Origin: Devosia sp.
GTDB taxonomy: Bacteria; Pseudomonadota; Alphaproteobacteria; Rhizobiales; Devosiaceae
Direction of reading: 5' to 3'
NCBI RefSeq assembly: GCF_024707125.1
Contig: NZ_JANQAH010000011.1
Coordinates: forward strand, 310,001 to 374,000
DNA: 64,000 bases
The notes beneath the pieces are model-generated. The model ran no database searches and had not been told where the DNA came from. It was given only the letters and a program-made list of their open reading frames with translations. The position numbers and the translations under genes are program-made. Each line of letters opens with the position of its first letter. Position 1 is the first letter of the stretch. This document shows, piece after piece, positions 1 through 8,443 of this stretch.

Positions 1-59
1 TGAAAATACTTGACGAGGCGGCAACCTGGCACTAGCACCGCCGCCCATTGCGAACCTGA

Positions 60-1033
60 ATGGTCGTGGACCGAATGACCCAAGCAGCCCCGCTTTTCAA
101 GATTTCGACCACAGACCTGGCGCCATCGTCGCGGAAATACGCGATCCGCGATTATCTTGAAGAAATGATGCGGGTCGAAGTCGCCCCGCTCGTGACCGAT
201 GCATTCATCCACTACAGCGCCAACCTGCGCGTGGTGCCCGGGGCCGCCTGGGGCGAAGCATATACGTCGGCCGGCACAACCCGGCGTTCGACCACCTTGC
301 TCAGTGATGGCCAGGATGACCTGATGCTCATTACCGCGCAAATGCCCATCACGGTGCAGCCCAGAACCGGGCCCGAATTTGTCGTGCCACCGGGCGATAC
401 GGTATTGTCCTCGCAAGGCCGCGAAATCCTCATGGCCTTCCAGGGCACGGGCTATGCCTACTGCCTGCGCGTCTCGCGCCGCGGCGTATCGCAAATGGTG
501 CCCCGCCTTTCCTCTGCGCCGGTGATGAACCTGCCCAGGCAAACACCCTTACTGTCGCTGCTGTGGAACTATACGCGCCTCTTGGCGCCAGAACCCTTGG
601 CCGGCGAGAATGCGCAGCTCATGGCCGGCCGGCAACTCCAGGAGATGGTCGCCCTGCTGGTCGGCGGCACGCCCGAGCTGATGGATGCCAATGCGAGTGG
701 CACGCTCGCCGCAGCGCGCCTCAAGATTGCTCGCGCCGACATAGAGGCCCATCTGGACGACGCCAATCTTAGCCTCGAAGCGGTCGCCGCCCGGCAGAAG
801 GTTTCCCCCGCTACCTGCAGCGGCTATTCGCCCGCGAAGGTCAATCCTTTTCCAGCGTGCTGCGGCGCGCCCGTCTGGATAGAGCGCGCGCCATGCTGGA
901 AAATCCGCACAATGCCGGGCGTTCGATACTTTCAATCGCCCTCGAATGCGGCTTTGCCGAAGCCTCCGCCATGAACCGTGCCTTTCGGCAGCACTACGGC
1001 GCCAAGCCCAGCGAGCTACGCTGGCGCCCTTGA
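60..1033 (+). pseudogene. AraC-family transcriptional regulator, frameshifted in the HTH domain
   Basis: The first about 250 residues read as an AraC-type regulator: an N-terminal cupin-like sensing half followed by the start of the DNA-binding domain (LDDANLSLEAVAARQKVSP). At the C5 run at 805-809 the frame is lost. The original frame runs on as unrelated sequence to a stop at 974. Restoring one C gives the expected second half of the AraC domain in the -1 frame (RYLQRLFAREGQSF, LDRARAML, IALECGFAEASAMNRAF, YGAKPSELRW), ending at the TGA at 1031-1033. The downstream frame has no other lesion, so this is either a very recent mutation or a homopolymer sequencing error. ATG at 60 or 75 could start it and neither has a strong Shine-Dalgarno. 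It converges on the amidohydrolase with 12 bp between stops. The ligand is unknown. Confidence 0.85.
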
Positions 1034-1045
1034 GGCGCTGGATGG

Positions 1046-2683
1046 TCAGGCATCGGAGCAAGCGGACGGTACAGCCCGGCCAACACCCCACGAAAGCCGC
1101 CCCTGGACGATGGTCAGCGTCAGCGGGCCATTGGAAAACGTGGTTCCGTCCGGCCCCATGGAAGGCAGAATGACCTCGGCCGCGTCGTTGACGGAAACAG
1201 AGGCGCTCTCGCCCATCAAACGCACCGCCAAGCGGGTGCCATCCTCGCAGATGTACTTGCTGACCGGATAGGGATTGCCCACGCCGATCGATGCACCGGA
1301 GGCGGCGAGCGTGTTCTTGTGGATGTTACCGTCCTTCATGATGACGACGAAGTTGTCTGGATTGGCGACGAGGTTGATGTCTTCAAGCGGATTGCCATCG
1401 ACAAGCAACAGGTCAGCGAAGGCGCCTTTCTCGATAACGCCGATAGTGCCCGGATAGGGATTGCGGGGCCCTGTAAGCTGGAGGAGCTCACCATTGGTGG
1501 CCGTCGCCATCTTCAGAATTTCCGCCGGGCTGAACCAGCGCTGCAACAGCGTCAGCATGTGCCCCTGGGTCTGCGCCATCTGCGACGAGAACAGGATGTC
1601 GGTGCCGAAGGCGGTCTTGATGCCGTATTGCTTGGTGAAGCCATACAGCCTGTCCGTGCCGGTAATGACCTCGCGCAGCCGCTGCATATTGGCCTCGGGC
1701 AGCGAGATGGCCTGCTCGAAGCTCTCATCGAAGGGCTGCGTGCTGAGCCAGACGCCTTTATCGGCCATCATCTTCGCTGTCTCGTCATCGATGAGGTGAC
1801 CGTGTTCGATGACTTTCACCCCCGCCTCCATGGCGCGCTGCATCGCCTCAGTCGTATAGGCGTGAACGGCGACATAGGTCCCCCAGTTCTCGGCGGCTTC
1901 GACGGCAGCGCGCAGTTCTTCAGAAGTGAAGGTAGACACATCGAGCGGGCTATGCGGCGAGGCAACGCCACCGCCTGCGGTAAGCTTGATGTGCACGGCG
2001 CCAAGCATCAGCTGCTCGCGCGCCCGCATGCGCACCTCGTCGGGACTATCGGCAACCATTGCCATGCCCAGCTCTTCCACACGGGTCAGATCACCGACCG
2101 CGCGCGGCAATTCGTGCAATGCGCGGAAGTCGCCGTGCCCGCTGGTGACCGTAATAATGGCGCCTGAGGGATAGATACGCGGGCCAACGACCAGGCCCTC
2201 ATCGATTGCGCGCTTCAGCGAGAAGGCCGCGCCACCCATATCGCGCACGGTGGTGAAGCCGCGCATCAGCGCCGCTTCGGCCTCTTTGACGGCGATAATG
2301 GTGCTATAGCCCAAATCGTTGGCAAGGCCCTCTTCGGGCGTAATGCCGACCATCGTCGTGTGCCAATGGGCATCGATGAGCCCCGGCATCAGCGTGCGGC
2401 CGGCGCCATCGATGATTTCCGCGCCATCGGCCTCGATAGGGTCGATCGAGATCGTGTCGATGACATTGCCGCGCACCAGAACATTGCTGGCTAGCGAGAG
2501 CGCATCGCCGAGGCCGTCGAATATGCGGACGTTCTCGTAAAGCACGAGCCCTTCGTCCTGTGCCATGGCCGGCAACGTGGTCGCGGAGCAAGCAAACGTC
2601 AGCAGCAAACACCCGACGAAATGAAGCGGCGAGGCGGTACGATGAACAGCTCCGGCGAATGGATGATGGGAACTAAAGGACAT
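1046..2683 (-). CDS. Secreted metal-dependent amidohydrolase with C-terminal MliC-like domain
   Basis: A 545-residue amidohydrolase-superfamily protein (imidazolonepropionase/prolidase-like branch). The start at 2683 gives a Sec signal peptide ending in PAMAQ, so the enzyme is exported; an upstream in-frame start at 2764 would bury that signal. Metal-site motifs are in order: DAHWH (HxH), the lysine region HIKLTAGGG, VHAYT, EHGH and FGTDILF. After the amidohydrolase fold, the last about 70 residues (from YICEDGTRL through FSNGPLTL to SWGVGRA) resemble MliC, the periplasmic inhibitor of C-type lysozyme, which is an unusual fusion. The substrate cannot be read from sequence; relatives cleave Xaa-Pro or N-acyl amino acid bonds. 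It is transcribed divergently from an AraC regulator at 3013. Confidence 0.85.
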   Translation of the reverse strand: MSFSSHHPFAGAVHRTASPLHFVGCLLLTFACSATTLPAMAQDEGLVLYENVRIFDGLGDALSLASNVLVRGNVIDTISIDPIEADGAEIIDGAGRTLMPGLIDAHWHTTMVGITPEEGLANDLGYSTIIAVKEAEAALMRGFTTVRDMGGAAFSLKRAIDEGLVVGPRIYPSGAIITVTSGHGDFRALHELPRAVGDLTRVEELGMAMVADSPDEVRMRAREQLMLGAVHIKLTAGGGVASPHSPLDVSTFTSEELRAAVEAAENWGTYVAVHAYTTEAMQRAMEAGVKVIEHGHLIDDETAKMMADKGVWLSTQPFDESFEQAISLPEANMQRLREVITGTDRLYGFTKQYGIKTAFGTDILFSSQMAQTQGHMLTLLQRWFSPAEILKMATATNGELLQLTGPRNPYPGTIGVIEKGAFADLLLVDGNPLEDINLVANPDNFVVIMKDGNIHKNTLAASGASIGVGNPYPVSKYICEDGTRLAVRLMGESASVSVNDAAEVILPSMGPDGTTFSNGPLTLTIVQGRLSWGVGRAVPSACSDA

Positions 2684-3012
2684 TTTCGAGAGCCTCCAAA
2701 CGCTAGAAGTGCAAGCACGGCACCGAACTATGCCAGTGCTTGGCCGAGGCGCCCTGTGCTTCACGTCCCATCTCTGGTCGTGTGGTCTCTTTCTTGCCGA
2801 TATGGCCTTGCGGCCGATCCGCGTTCCACGCAGGCCGTCAACGGCAAGTGCGAGCCCCGATCAGCCGCCCCTTCACCGACGCCGACACGCATCGCTCACT
2901 CAAGTTGCGGGGCGCGATATTTGGGGTAAGCTCGCATACCGACGATGCAGCCTGCGCGGGGGCCGACCTGTCCAGTTTCTTCCAACACGGCGTCAACTGG
3001 GGAGGGCCATGA
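2684..3012. other. Intergenic region between divergent amidohydrolase and AraC genes
   Basis: This 329-bp gap must carry the start signals of the leftward amidohydrolase and the rightward AraC gene. A GGAGG at 3000-3004 sits 8 bp before the ATG at 3013 and decides that start. I see no convincing -35/-10 pair, repeat or RNA gene. Confidence 0.5.
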
Positions 3013-3990
3013 ATGCGGGAGGCGCCGAACTGGTACGCGCGCAAGTACAACTCCATCGCGGCGCGCTCCCGCGAAACCGACCCCGATGCCGAGTTCCATA
3101 TCCGGCAGATCGGCAAGCAAACTCACGCATCGCGCCTGGCAACCGTTGCCCATGGTGATGCATTTGTCCTGGACCTGCGGGACAAGGGCGGCATCGCAAT
3201 GTCAGGCGCAATCAACGACGATGCGCTGACGGCGGTATTCCTCTGGGGCGAAGGCACCACCTTCAATGGGCAGCAAAGCCCCATTCCCCAATTGCGGATT
3301 CTCGGCCCGGGAACCGAATTCAAGCTTGAAATGCCCGGAAGTTATCGGCTCATGCGGATCGGCCTGCGAGGCCAGATGCTCGAGGCCCTGCGCACCGGTC
3401 GGTCCGAGCAGCATGATCGATACTGGCTCACGCCTGGCGTGCATGCACGGCCCTTCGTTCCAATCGCTGAACTGGAACTGCAGCAGAAGCTGTTGCGAAC
3501 GGCCGGGTATGCCGAAGTTGCGGCCCGGCGCGGCTATGACCTCAGTGCCGGCCTGGCGGTCGCGGCGAGCGAGGCCGGCGCCGCACTCGCTCTCTTGCTC
3601 TCCAACGCCGAAGACCCGTCAATTCGTGTCCTCAGTTCGGGCGAACGACGCGACATCGTTGACGCGACCCTCGCCATATTCGAGTCGAGACCCCAGGTTC
3701 CGGTGTCGATCAGCGCTGTGTGCGAAGTGCTGGGCGTTGGCGAGCGCATGCTCGAACGCGCGTTTCAGGAGCGCCTGGGGCTCAGCCCTCGTTCCTACGA
3801 GAGGCAAAGGCGGCTGCGAGCGGCCCATGGCCTCATCCTTACCGACGGTGATCGTCTCTCGATCACCGAAATCGCCATGAGCTTCGGCTTCTGGCACCTT
3901 GGCCGTTTTGCCGGCGCCTATACGGCACTCTTCGGGTGTTCGCCCAGTGAAACGCGACGGCGCATCTGGGTAACAGTATCGCTGGACTGA
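3013..3990 (+). CDS. AraC-family transcriptional regulator
   Basis: A 325-residue regulator. The N-terminal about 200 residues form an AraC-type ligand-binding half, and the C-terminal about 100 contain the double helix-turn-helix: first helix pair ISAVCEVLGVGERMLERAF, then the linker LSPRSYERQRRLRAAH, then ITEIAMSFGFWHLGRFAGAY with the typical FG(F)W.LGRF motif. The ATG at 3013 follows GGAGG with 8 bp spacing; an ATG at 3009 is out of frame. It is divergent from the exported amidohydrolase and may control it. The effector is unknown. Confidence 0.9.
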   Translation: MREAPNWYARKYNSIAARSRETDPDAEFHIRQIGKQTHASRLATVAHGDAFVLDLRDKGGIAMSGAINDDALTAVFLWGEGTTFNGQQSPIPQLRILGPGTEFKLEMPGSYRLMRIGLRGQMLEALRTGRSEQHDRYWLTPGVHARPFVPIAELELQQKLLRTAGYAEVAARRGYDLSAGLAVAASEAGAALALLLSNAEDPSIRVLSSGERRDIVDATLAIFESRPQVPVSISAVCEVLGVGERMLERAFQERLGLSPRSYERQRRLRAAHGLILTDGDRLSITEIAMSFGFWHLGRFAGAYTALFGCSPSETRRRIWVTVSLD

Positions 3991-4158
3991 TCGACCTTGA
4001 CGCGAGCCGACATGGCAGACGGCCCGCGTCGTTGGCCCGGCACGAGCCTTCGTCGAGGCGCCCGCTAGTCACTACTCATGTCGGAAAGTGGATAGAGATT
4101 TCCGGGTGAGTGAAGGATTCTGCTGACGCAACCTCGTTGCCGCCGCTCGCTACCAGGC

Positions 4159-5301
4159 GTGCGTCCGCGAGATTCGCGACGAGCGGCATGCGATCACCCG
4201 CACACGATGGCGCATCGCTGGGCCTGCCAACAGAGGACAGCCTTCTTGTTGTTCGATCTCGCTCCACCCGCTGCACCGCCTCCAGCTGACAGATCTCATG
4301 AGGGCGAGCGGCTACAGTGCTCCATCGAGTTGAACACCTCTTCCGCGCCCCCTGCCGAACAGTTTGACTTCTTCCGCAGCTGGTATGCCGGTCTGGCCGA
4401 AATAAGCCCATCCCCGAACGTGCTGCCGTCATTTTCCGCGCGACAAATGGCGTGGAGTTTTGGCCGACTGACCTTAACCTATCTGAGCGCACCCGAAGTC
4501 TCGTTTGCATGGCGGAGCCTGAAAAACCCGACAATGGACAGCTGGTGTTTGCACCTGGCGCTGCCGCGCAGTCCGCAGCGGGGCAGCAAGACGGTGGGCA
4601 AACTGAGCCTGTTCTCTCTCGCCGACCAGTTTTGGGGATTCTCGGAAAAATGCGATCACCTGGCCCTGTGCATGCCCCGCAACTTGCGAAGTGTTCAACC
4701 ATCTCGAATTGCACTTCGAGAGGAAGCAAAGCAGTTCCTGACGGACTACATGCTTCTGCTGTTTCGTTCGCTTCCCAGCCTCAGAAGTACGGACGTAACG
4801 CAAATCGACGTTGCGACCACCAATCTACTGGCCGCATGCCTGGTGCCTTCGCCGGATCATGCCGTGGAAGCGCAGAGGCATGTCGAGATCACAATCATGA
4901 GTCGCGCTTGTCGAATCATTGAGGAGCACCTCGCAAATCCGGCTTTGACACCAAGCTTGATCTGCCGCGAGATTGGCGTTTCCCGCTCGCGACTGTACCG
5001 AATTTTTGAACCAGTCGGGGGCGTTTCGGCATACATCCGTCGTGAGCGTTTACGAAAAACGCGCGATGCGCTGGAGAACGGCTCCGACAACCGACCGATC
5101 TTCATCATTGCCGGACAATGGGGGTTTTGGGACCCCTCCGCATATAGCCGGATGTTCAAAAAGGAGTTCGGCGTTTCCCCTAGCGACGCACGCGCGCATG
5201 GCACGCGCAGTGTTGTGTCGGAACGATCAAACGACGCAGCGACCCTGCGAGATCTGCTATTCAGCAACTACTTCTCACCCATTCGTCGTCAAAGTAGATG
5301 A
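4159..5301 (+). CDS. AraC-family transcriptional regulator
   Basis: A regulator of up to 380 residues. The central part (AEQFDFFRSWYAGLAEI onward) resembles the AraC-binding-like domain of the NdmR/FeaR/OxyR-independent group, in which the first residues contact DNA-binding partners rather than sugars. The C-terminal HTH pair is clear: LTPSLICREIGVSRSRLYRIF, then IIAGQWGFWDPSAYSRMFKKEFGVSPSDAR. The first about 50 residues (proline- and arginine-rich) look unlike protein, so the real start is probably later than 4159; candidates include the ATG at 4207 or a TTG/GTG start further on. It is the third AraC-type gene in the first 5.3 kb. No neighbour indicates a target. Confidence 0.8.
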   Translation: MRPRDSRRAACDHPHTMAHRWACQQRTAFLLFDLAPPAAPPPADRSHEGERLQCSIELNTSSAPPAEQFDFFRSWYAGLAEISPSPNVLPSFSARQMAWSFGRLTLTYLSAPEVSFAWRSLKNPTMDSWCLHLALPRSPQRGSKTVGKLSLFSLADQFWGFSEKCDHLALCMPRNLRSVQPSRIALREEAKQFLTDYMLLLFRSLPSLRSTDVTQIDVATTNLLAACLVPSPDHAVEAQRHVEITIMSRACRIIEEHLANPALTPSLICREIGVSRSRLYRIFEPVGGVSAYIRRERLRKTRDALENGSDNRPIFIIAGQWGFWDPSAYSRMFKKEFGVSPSDARAHGTRSVVSERSNDAATLRDLLFSNYFSPIRRQSR

Positions 5302-6149
5302 GGTCGGACCTTTGCAAAGCCAAACCCGCGCCAGTTCATCAAATGCTGACGCCTTCACGGCGTTCCGCACGAAGCTGCCCTACCCCACCGCCCCCGGCTG
5401 CGCTGTCCACGACTGCGCGCACGAACCTTGCGCAGGTCACCAACTCCTCGCCGTCAGGATTACGAGTGCCCAGGGAACTGAAAACTTTCATTCCAGTCGT
5501 GTCCGTTGACTGAGACAGCGAGCTCTCAGGACTGCGCATCGCTGACATTGCCTGCGGCAGCGGTCAAAACTCGCGGTCATTGAAAAGACTATTTCCAACG
5601 GCCGTATTCGAAGAATTTGACATTTCCGATTTTGCCCACGACTACCAGGAAATTGAAATGAAATCAAAATAAATATTGTATATATGTTCGAGATTATTAG
5701 GCGCCATGCTCCGAAGAATTGATCAACAGACCTTCACAATTCATAAAAAATGTTGAATAAACCATCAATAGTATTGGCGATCGATTAGGCATGGAGCGTT
5801 AATACTTTTACGAACCGAGCGTTATTTGTAGCATTTTTGGCAAATCTTGCATCAAACGCTGATTATTTTAAAGCAGATACAGAAGGAGCCCTCGATGCGA
5901 ACGAACTCAGCCAACCGCTGGGCGATCCGTTGAACTCCATCGCTCCCTTCCCCTCGGGAGTCCTGCGTACTTCATGATACAGCCTCGCGCTACGGGCGCC
6001 ATTGAACGGCAAAAGGCTTTGGACTCCTCCTCGGTTTGTAGCAGAACACCTCTGGAACGCCCCAACAGCATCTTCCTTGGAGCCTGCATTTGGCCTAGTT
6101 CTCCAAAGACGATGAACTGCGCGGCGACGCGCACCATAGGGAAGCTACT
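5302..6149. other. Long intergenic stretch with an AT-rich core
   Basis: About 850 bp separate the last AraC gene from the polysaccharide locus. Roughly 5590-5880 is strongly AT-rich (for example ATAAATATTGTATATATG near 5670) and contrasts with both flanks. It is probably the promoter and left boundary of the locus. Short frames on both strands here show no recognisable domain. No tRNA, IS end or clear repeat was seen. Confidence 0.5.
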
Positions 6150-6949
6150 GTGAAAACCCCAAAAGACAAAAAAACAATCGCGGACTTTGGTGAACAATGG
6201 ACGCGGTACCAGGACAATTCTGGCTTTTACGGGTCAGTGGGTCTTTTGGCGGACTACCTGGAGCCGCTTTTCCCGATCGAAGAGGTAAATGGCCTGCGCG
6301 TAGCGGATATCGGCTCTGGATCAGGACGTATCGTCGCAATGCTGCTGCAGGCCGGTGCCGAACACGTTGTTGCTGTCGAACCCTCGGATGCATTCCACGT
6401 GCTTGCGTCCAACACGTCGGACGTCGCATCAAAGGTCACATTAATCCACGCCCCCGGAGATCAACTCAAGGTGGAACACCCGCTTGACGCCGTGGTCTCG
6501 CTAGGAGTGCTCCATCACATAGAAGATCCTGGCCCGACAGTAAGAGCTGCACATGCAGCGCTTAGGCCGGGGGGAAAATGATTGCCTGGTTGTACGGCAG
6601 AGAAGGCAACGAAGCCTACCTCGCGATAATTGAGCCAATTCGGTGGATTACCACACGCCTACCACACTGGTTATTGGCGGCAAGTTGCTACGCCGCTGAT
6701 CTGCTGGTCATGATCTACGCGCAGTTATGCAAATTCGGTCGCCTACCGTTGCGAGCCTACATTCTTGAAATCTATGCCAGGCTGCCTGCAGATAAGCGGC
6801 GCCTAGTCATATACGACCAGCTCAATCCCACCCACGCCAAATACTACACGAAGGACGAGGCAATATCACTCCTTGAGGCGAATGGCTTCTCCAACGTCAA
6901 AGCCCATTGCCGCCACGGCTACAGCTGGACCGTCATGGGCGAAGCTTAA
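6150..6949 (+). pseudogene. SAM-dependent methyltransferase, split by a -1 shift at a slippery run
   Basis: The first frame (GTG at 6150 to TGA at 6579-6581) encodes a class I methyltransferase core with motif I VADIGSGSGRIVAML, the acidic VEPSD, motif IV DAVVSLGVLHHIEDP and LRPGGK. The remainder (WLYGREGNEAYL to SWTVMGEA, stop at 6947-6949) lies in the -1 frame and starts with an ATG at 6578 that overlaps the stop as ATGA. Family members read straight through as ...LRPGGKMIAWLYG.... The junction is G6A4 (6569-6578), and the zero-frame codons GGG GGA AAA TGA contain the heptamer G GGA AAA. It could be a one-base error, a mutation, or a programmed -1 shift. The acceptor is likely a polysaccharide-pathway sugar or lipid. 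It converges on the ligase pseudogene, and the two stop codons overlap in TTAA. Confidence 0.75.
6569..6581 (+). promoter_or_regulatory. Candidate -1 frameshift site (G GGA AAA followed by TGA)
   Basis: In the methyltransferase reading frame the codons are GGG GGA AAA TGA. The bases 6572-6578 match the X XXY YYZ rule for -1 slippage, with the stop codon directly after. Phage lambda G/T uses the close relative G GGA AAG. A plain indel in the run would look the same. Confidence 0.3.
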
Positions 6950-8348
6950 GCACAGCACCAGATCAAATCACAGACAGGCAGGAGTAAGCACGTCGTCTGC
7001 ACACTATCAAGCCCCCCAGGCGCGACGTTCTGCACAAGTTGCGTTGAAGGCTTAGGCGCACCGGAGACAAGACCACTGTGACGCAGAAGTAGAGGAATGC
7101 TTCCAGCCGAAAGATACATAGCGATCCAGAATAGCGGCTGCCGCCCCAAATAATGGAACAGCGCGTAAGACGCCACGGGCATCAAGCACACAAGTAAGTA
7201 TACTAAAACTCCTTCCTTGTGGGCATTCCAAATGACGAAACCAGCCAAAACCAGGAAAGCAACAAGCCCCAAAACCCCAGTTACAACAAGTAGGTCTATA
7301 GCGGTGTTGTGGGCTTCATTTAAAGTAACACTACCCGTAGCGGGATTGACCAGCGGCACATGCGCACCGGGTCCTAGCCCCACCAAGGGTGATTCTGTTA
7401 CCGCAGAGATGGCATTGCTCCACAAGAGAAACCTGACGGATCCCTGACCGTTATCGGCCTCCATGTCCAAAAAATCACCAGAACTGCTTGCACCTACTGG
7501 TATTGGAAAATCCACGTTTATGGGGAGTGGCACATGGGCGAGAAGCAAAAACGAGGCAGGCAGAACGAGAACAAGCCGGATGCGCACTCGCTTGCCGCGC
7601 AGATAGTTTGTACATGCGACCACCGAAATGAGCACCAGTGCGGTAGCGACGGCAGGCGTGAAGGCAGAGCTTCCCGACATTGCGCCGGCGAGACCACACG
7701 CGCCAGACGCTAGCGACAGCACAGGCGCTGGAAGCGTCCTAAGCAGATCAAGCACTGCAAGGAACGCAAGCCCCACGACGGCAAGAAATGCTATTTGATT
7801 GGGATTGTTCGAAAGTCCCTGCAACTTACTAGTCCCCTAATAGTACATCAGGCGTTGAATTGGGCTAGGAACGATCGCGATAAGCACAAAAAGAAGCAAT
7901 GCCAGAGAGACAGCCAAAGCAATAGACTGAAGGTAGTTTACCTCCCTGCGATTGCTCATCAAAATGAATGCACAGGAAATAAAGAAGGTGAAACCGTAAG
8001 CAATACTATCCCGGACACTTAATCTCTGAGGATCTGTAAAAAACACGAACGCAGCCGCGGCCCCAACAAGCAGCAGAAAACAGGTCGCGATAATTAGTGG
8101 TCGAAGGGGTGGCTTTTTCCGGAGAGCACCGCCGCCCCAGCTAGAACAACGCATATGAGCGCCGCAAAAACCTCCGCCGGCCCCACCGAGGAACCTTGTT
8201 GAAGCTGCTTGAAAGCCAACCCAACGATAGCCACAGAAAATAGATAAGGCGCAAATGATGATGAAAGCAGTCTAGCGGCGTATGGCGCCACCCGTTGGAG
8301 CGCGTCTGACGGCATCTCAATACCCCTCATCAACTTGGAGTGAATCAC
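6946..8348 (-). pseudogene. O-antigen ligase-like membrane protein, decayed (one frameshift plus one amber codon)
   Basis: Three pieces, read right to left, align with the ligase-like protein at 24750-26056. The first piece runs from ATG 8348 (AFKQLQQGSSVGPAEVF). The second joins after a missing base in the A5 run at 8114-8118. The third follows an in-frame TAG at 7837-7839, between RLMYY and GTSKLQGLSNNPNQ. The last piece carries the WaaL/Wzy_C hallmarks QGLSNNPNQIAF, the periplasmic loop SPLVGLGPGAHVP and the conserved LNEAHNT, then several membrane helices. Intact proteins of this kind transfer undecaprenyl-linked glycan to lipid A core or another acceptor at the periplasmic face. The amber codon is a substitution, so this copy is more likely to be truly inactive than the other frameshifted genes here. 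Confidence 0.8.
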
Positions 8349-8443
8349 GACAGATAAGCGATCTCCGAGACCCTCAACGCAATTCCCGGACTAGGGTGTC
8401 GCACATTTGATCTATGACCGGGCGCAAAGGAGATCGCCGATCG

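Noticed and set aside
1..59. TTGACG and TAGCAC as a promoter for the first AraC gene
   Set aside because: The spacing is 17 bp but the -10 is poor and the window cuts the context, so I did not list it.
1319..2167. A 282-residue plus-strand frame
   Set aside because: It is the antisense of the amidohydrolase and has no recognisable motif.
5339..5548. A 69-residue minus-strand frame
   Set aside because: It has no domain, no clear ribosome binding site and no coupling to a neighbour.
8358..8438. GCGATCTCC and GGAGATCGC as a terminator for the region upstream of the ligase pseudogene
   Set aside because: The arms are about 60 nt apart with no T tract, so a functional hairpin is unlikely.
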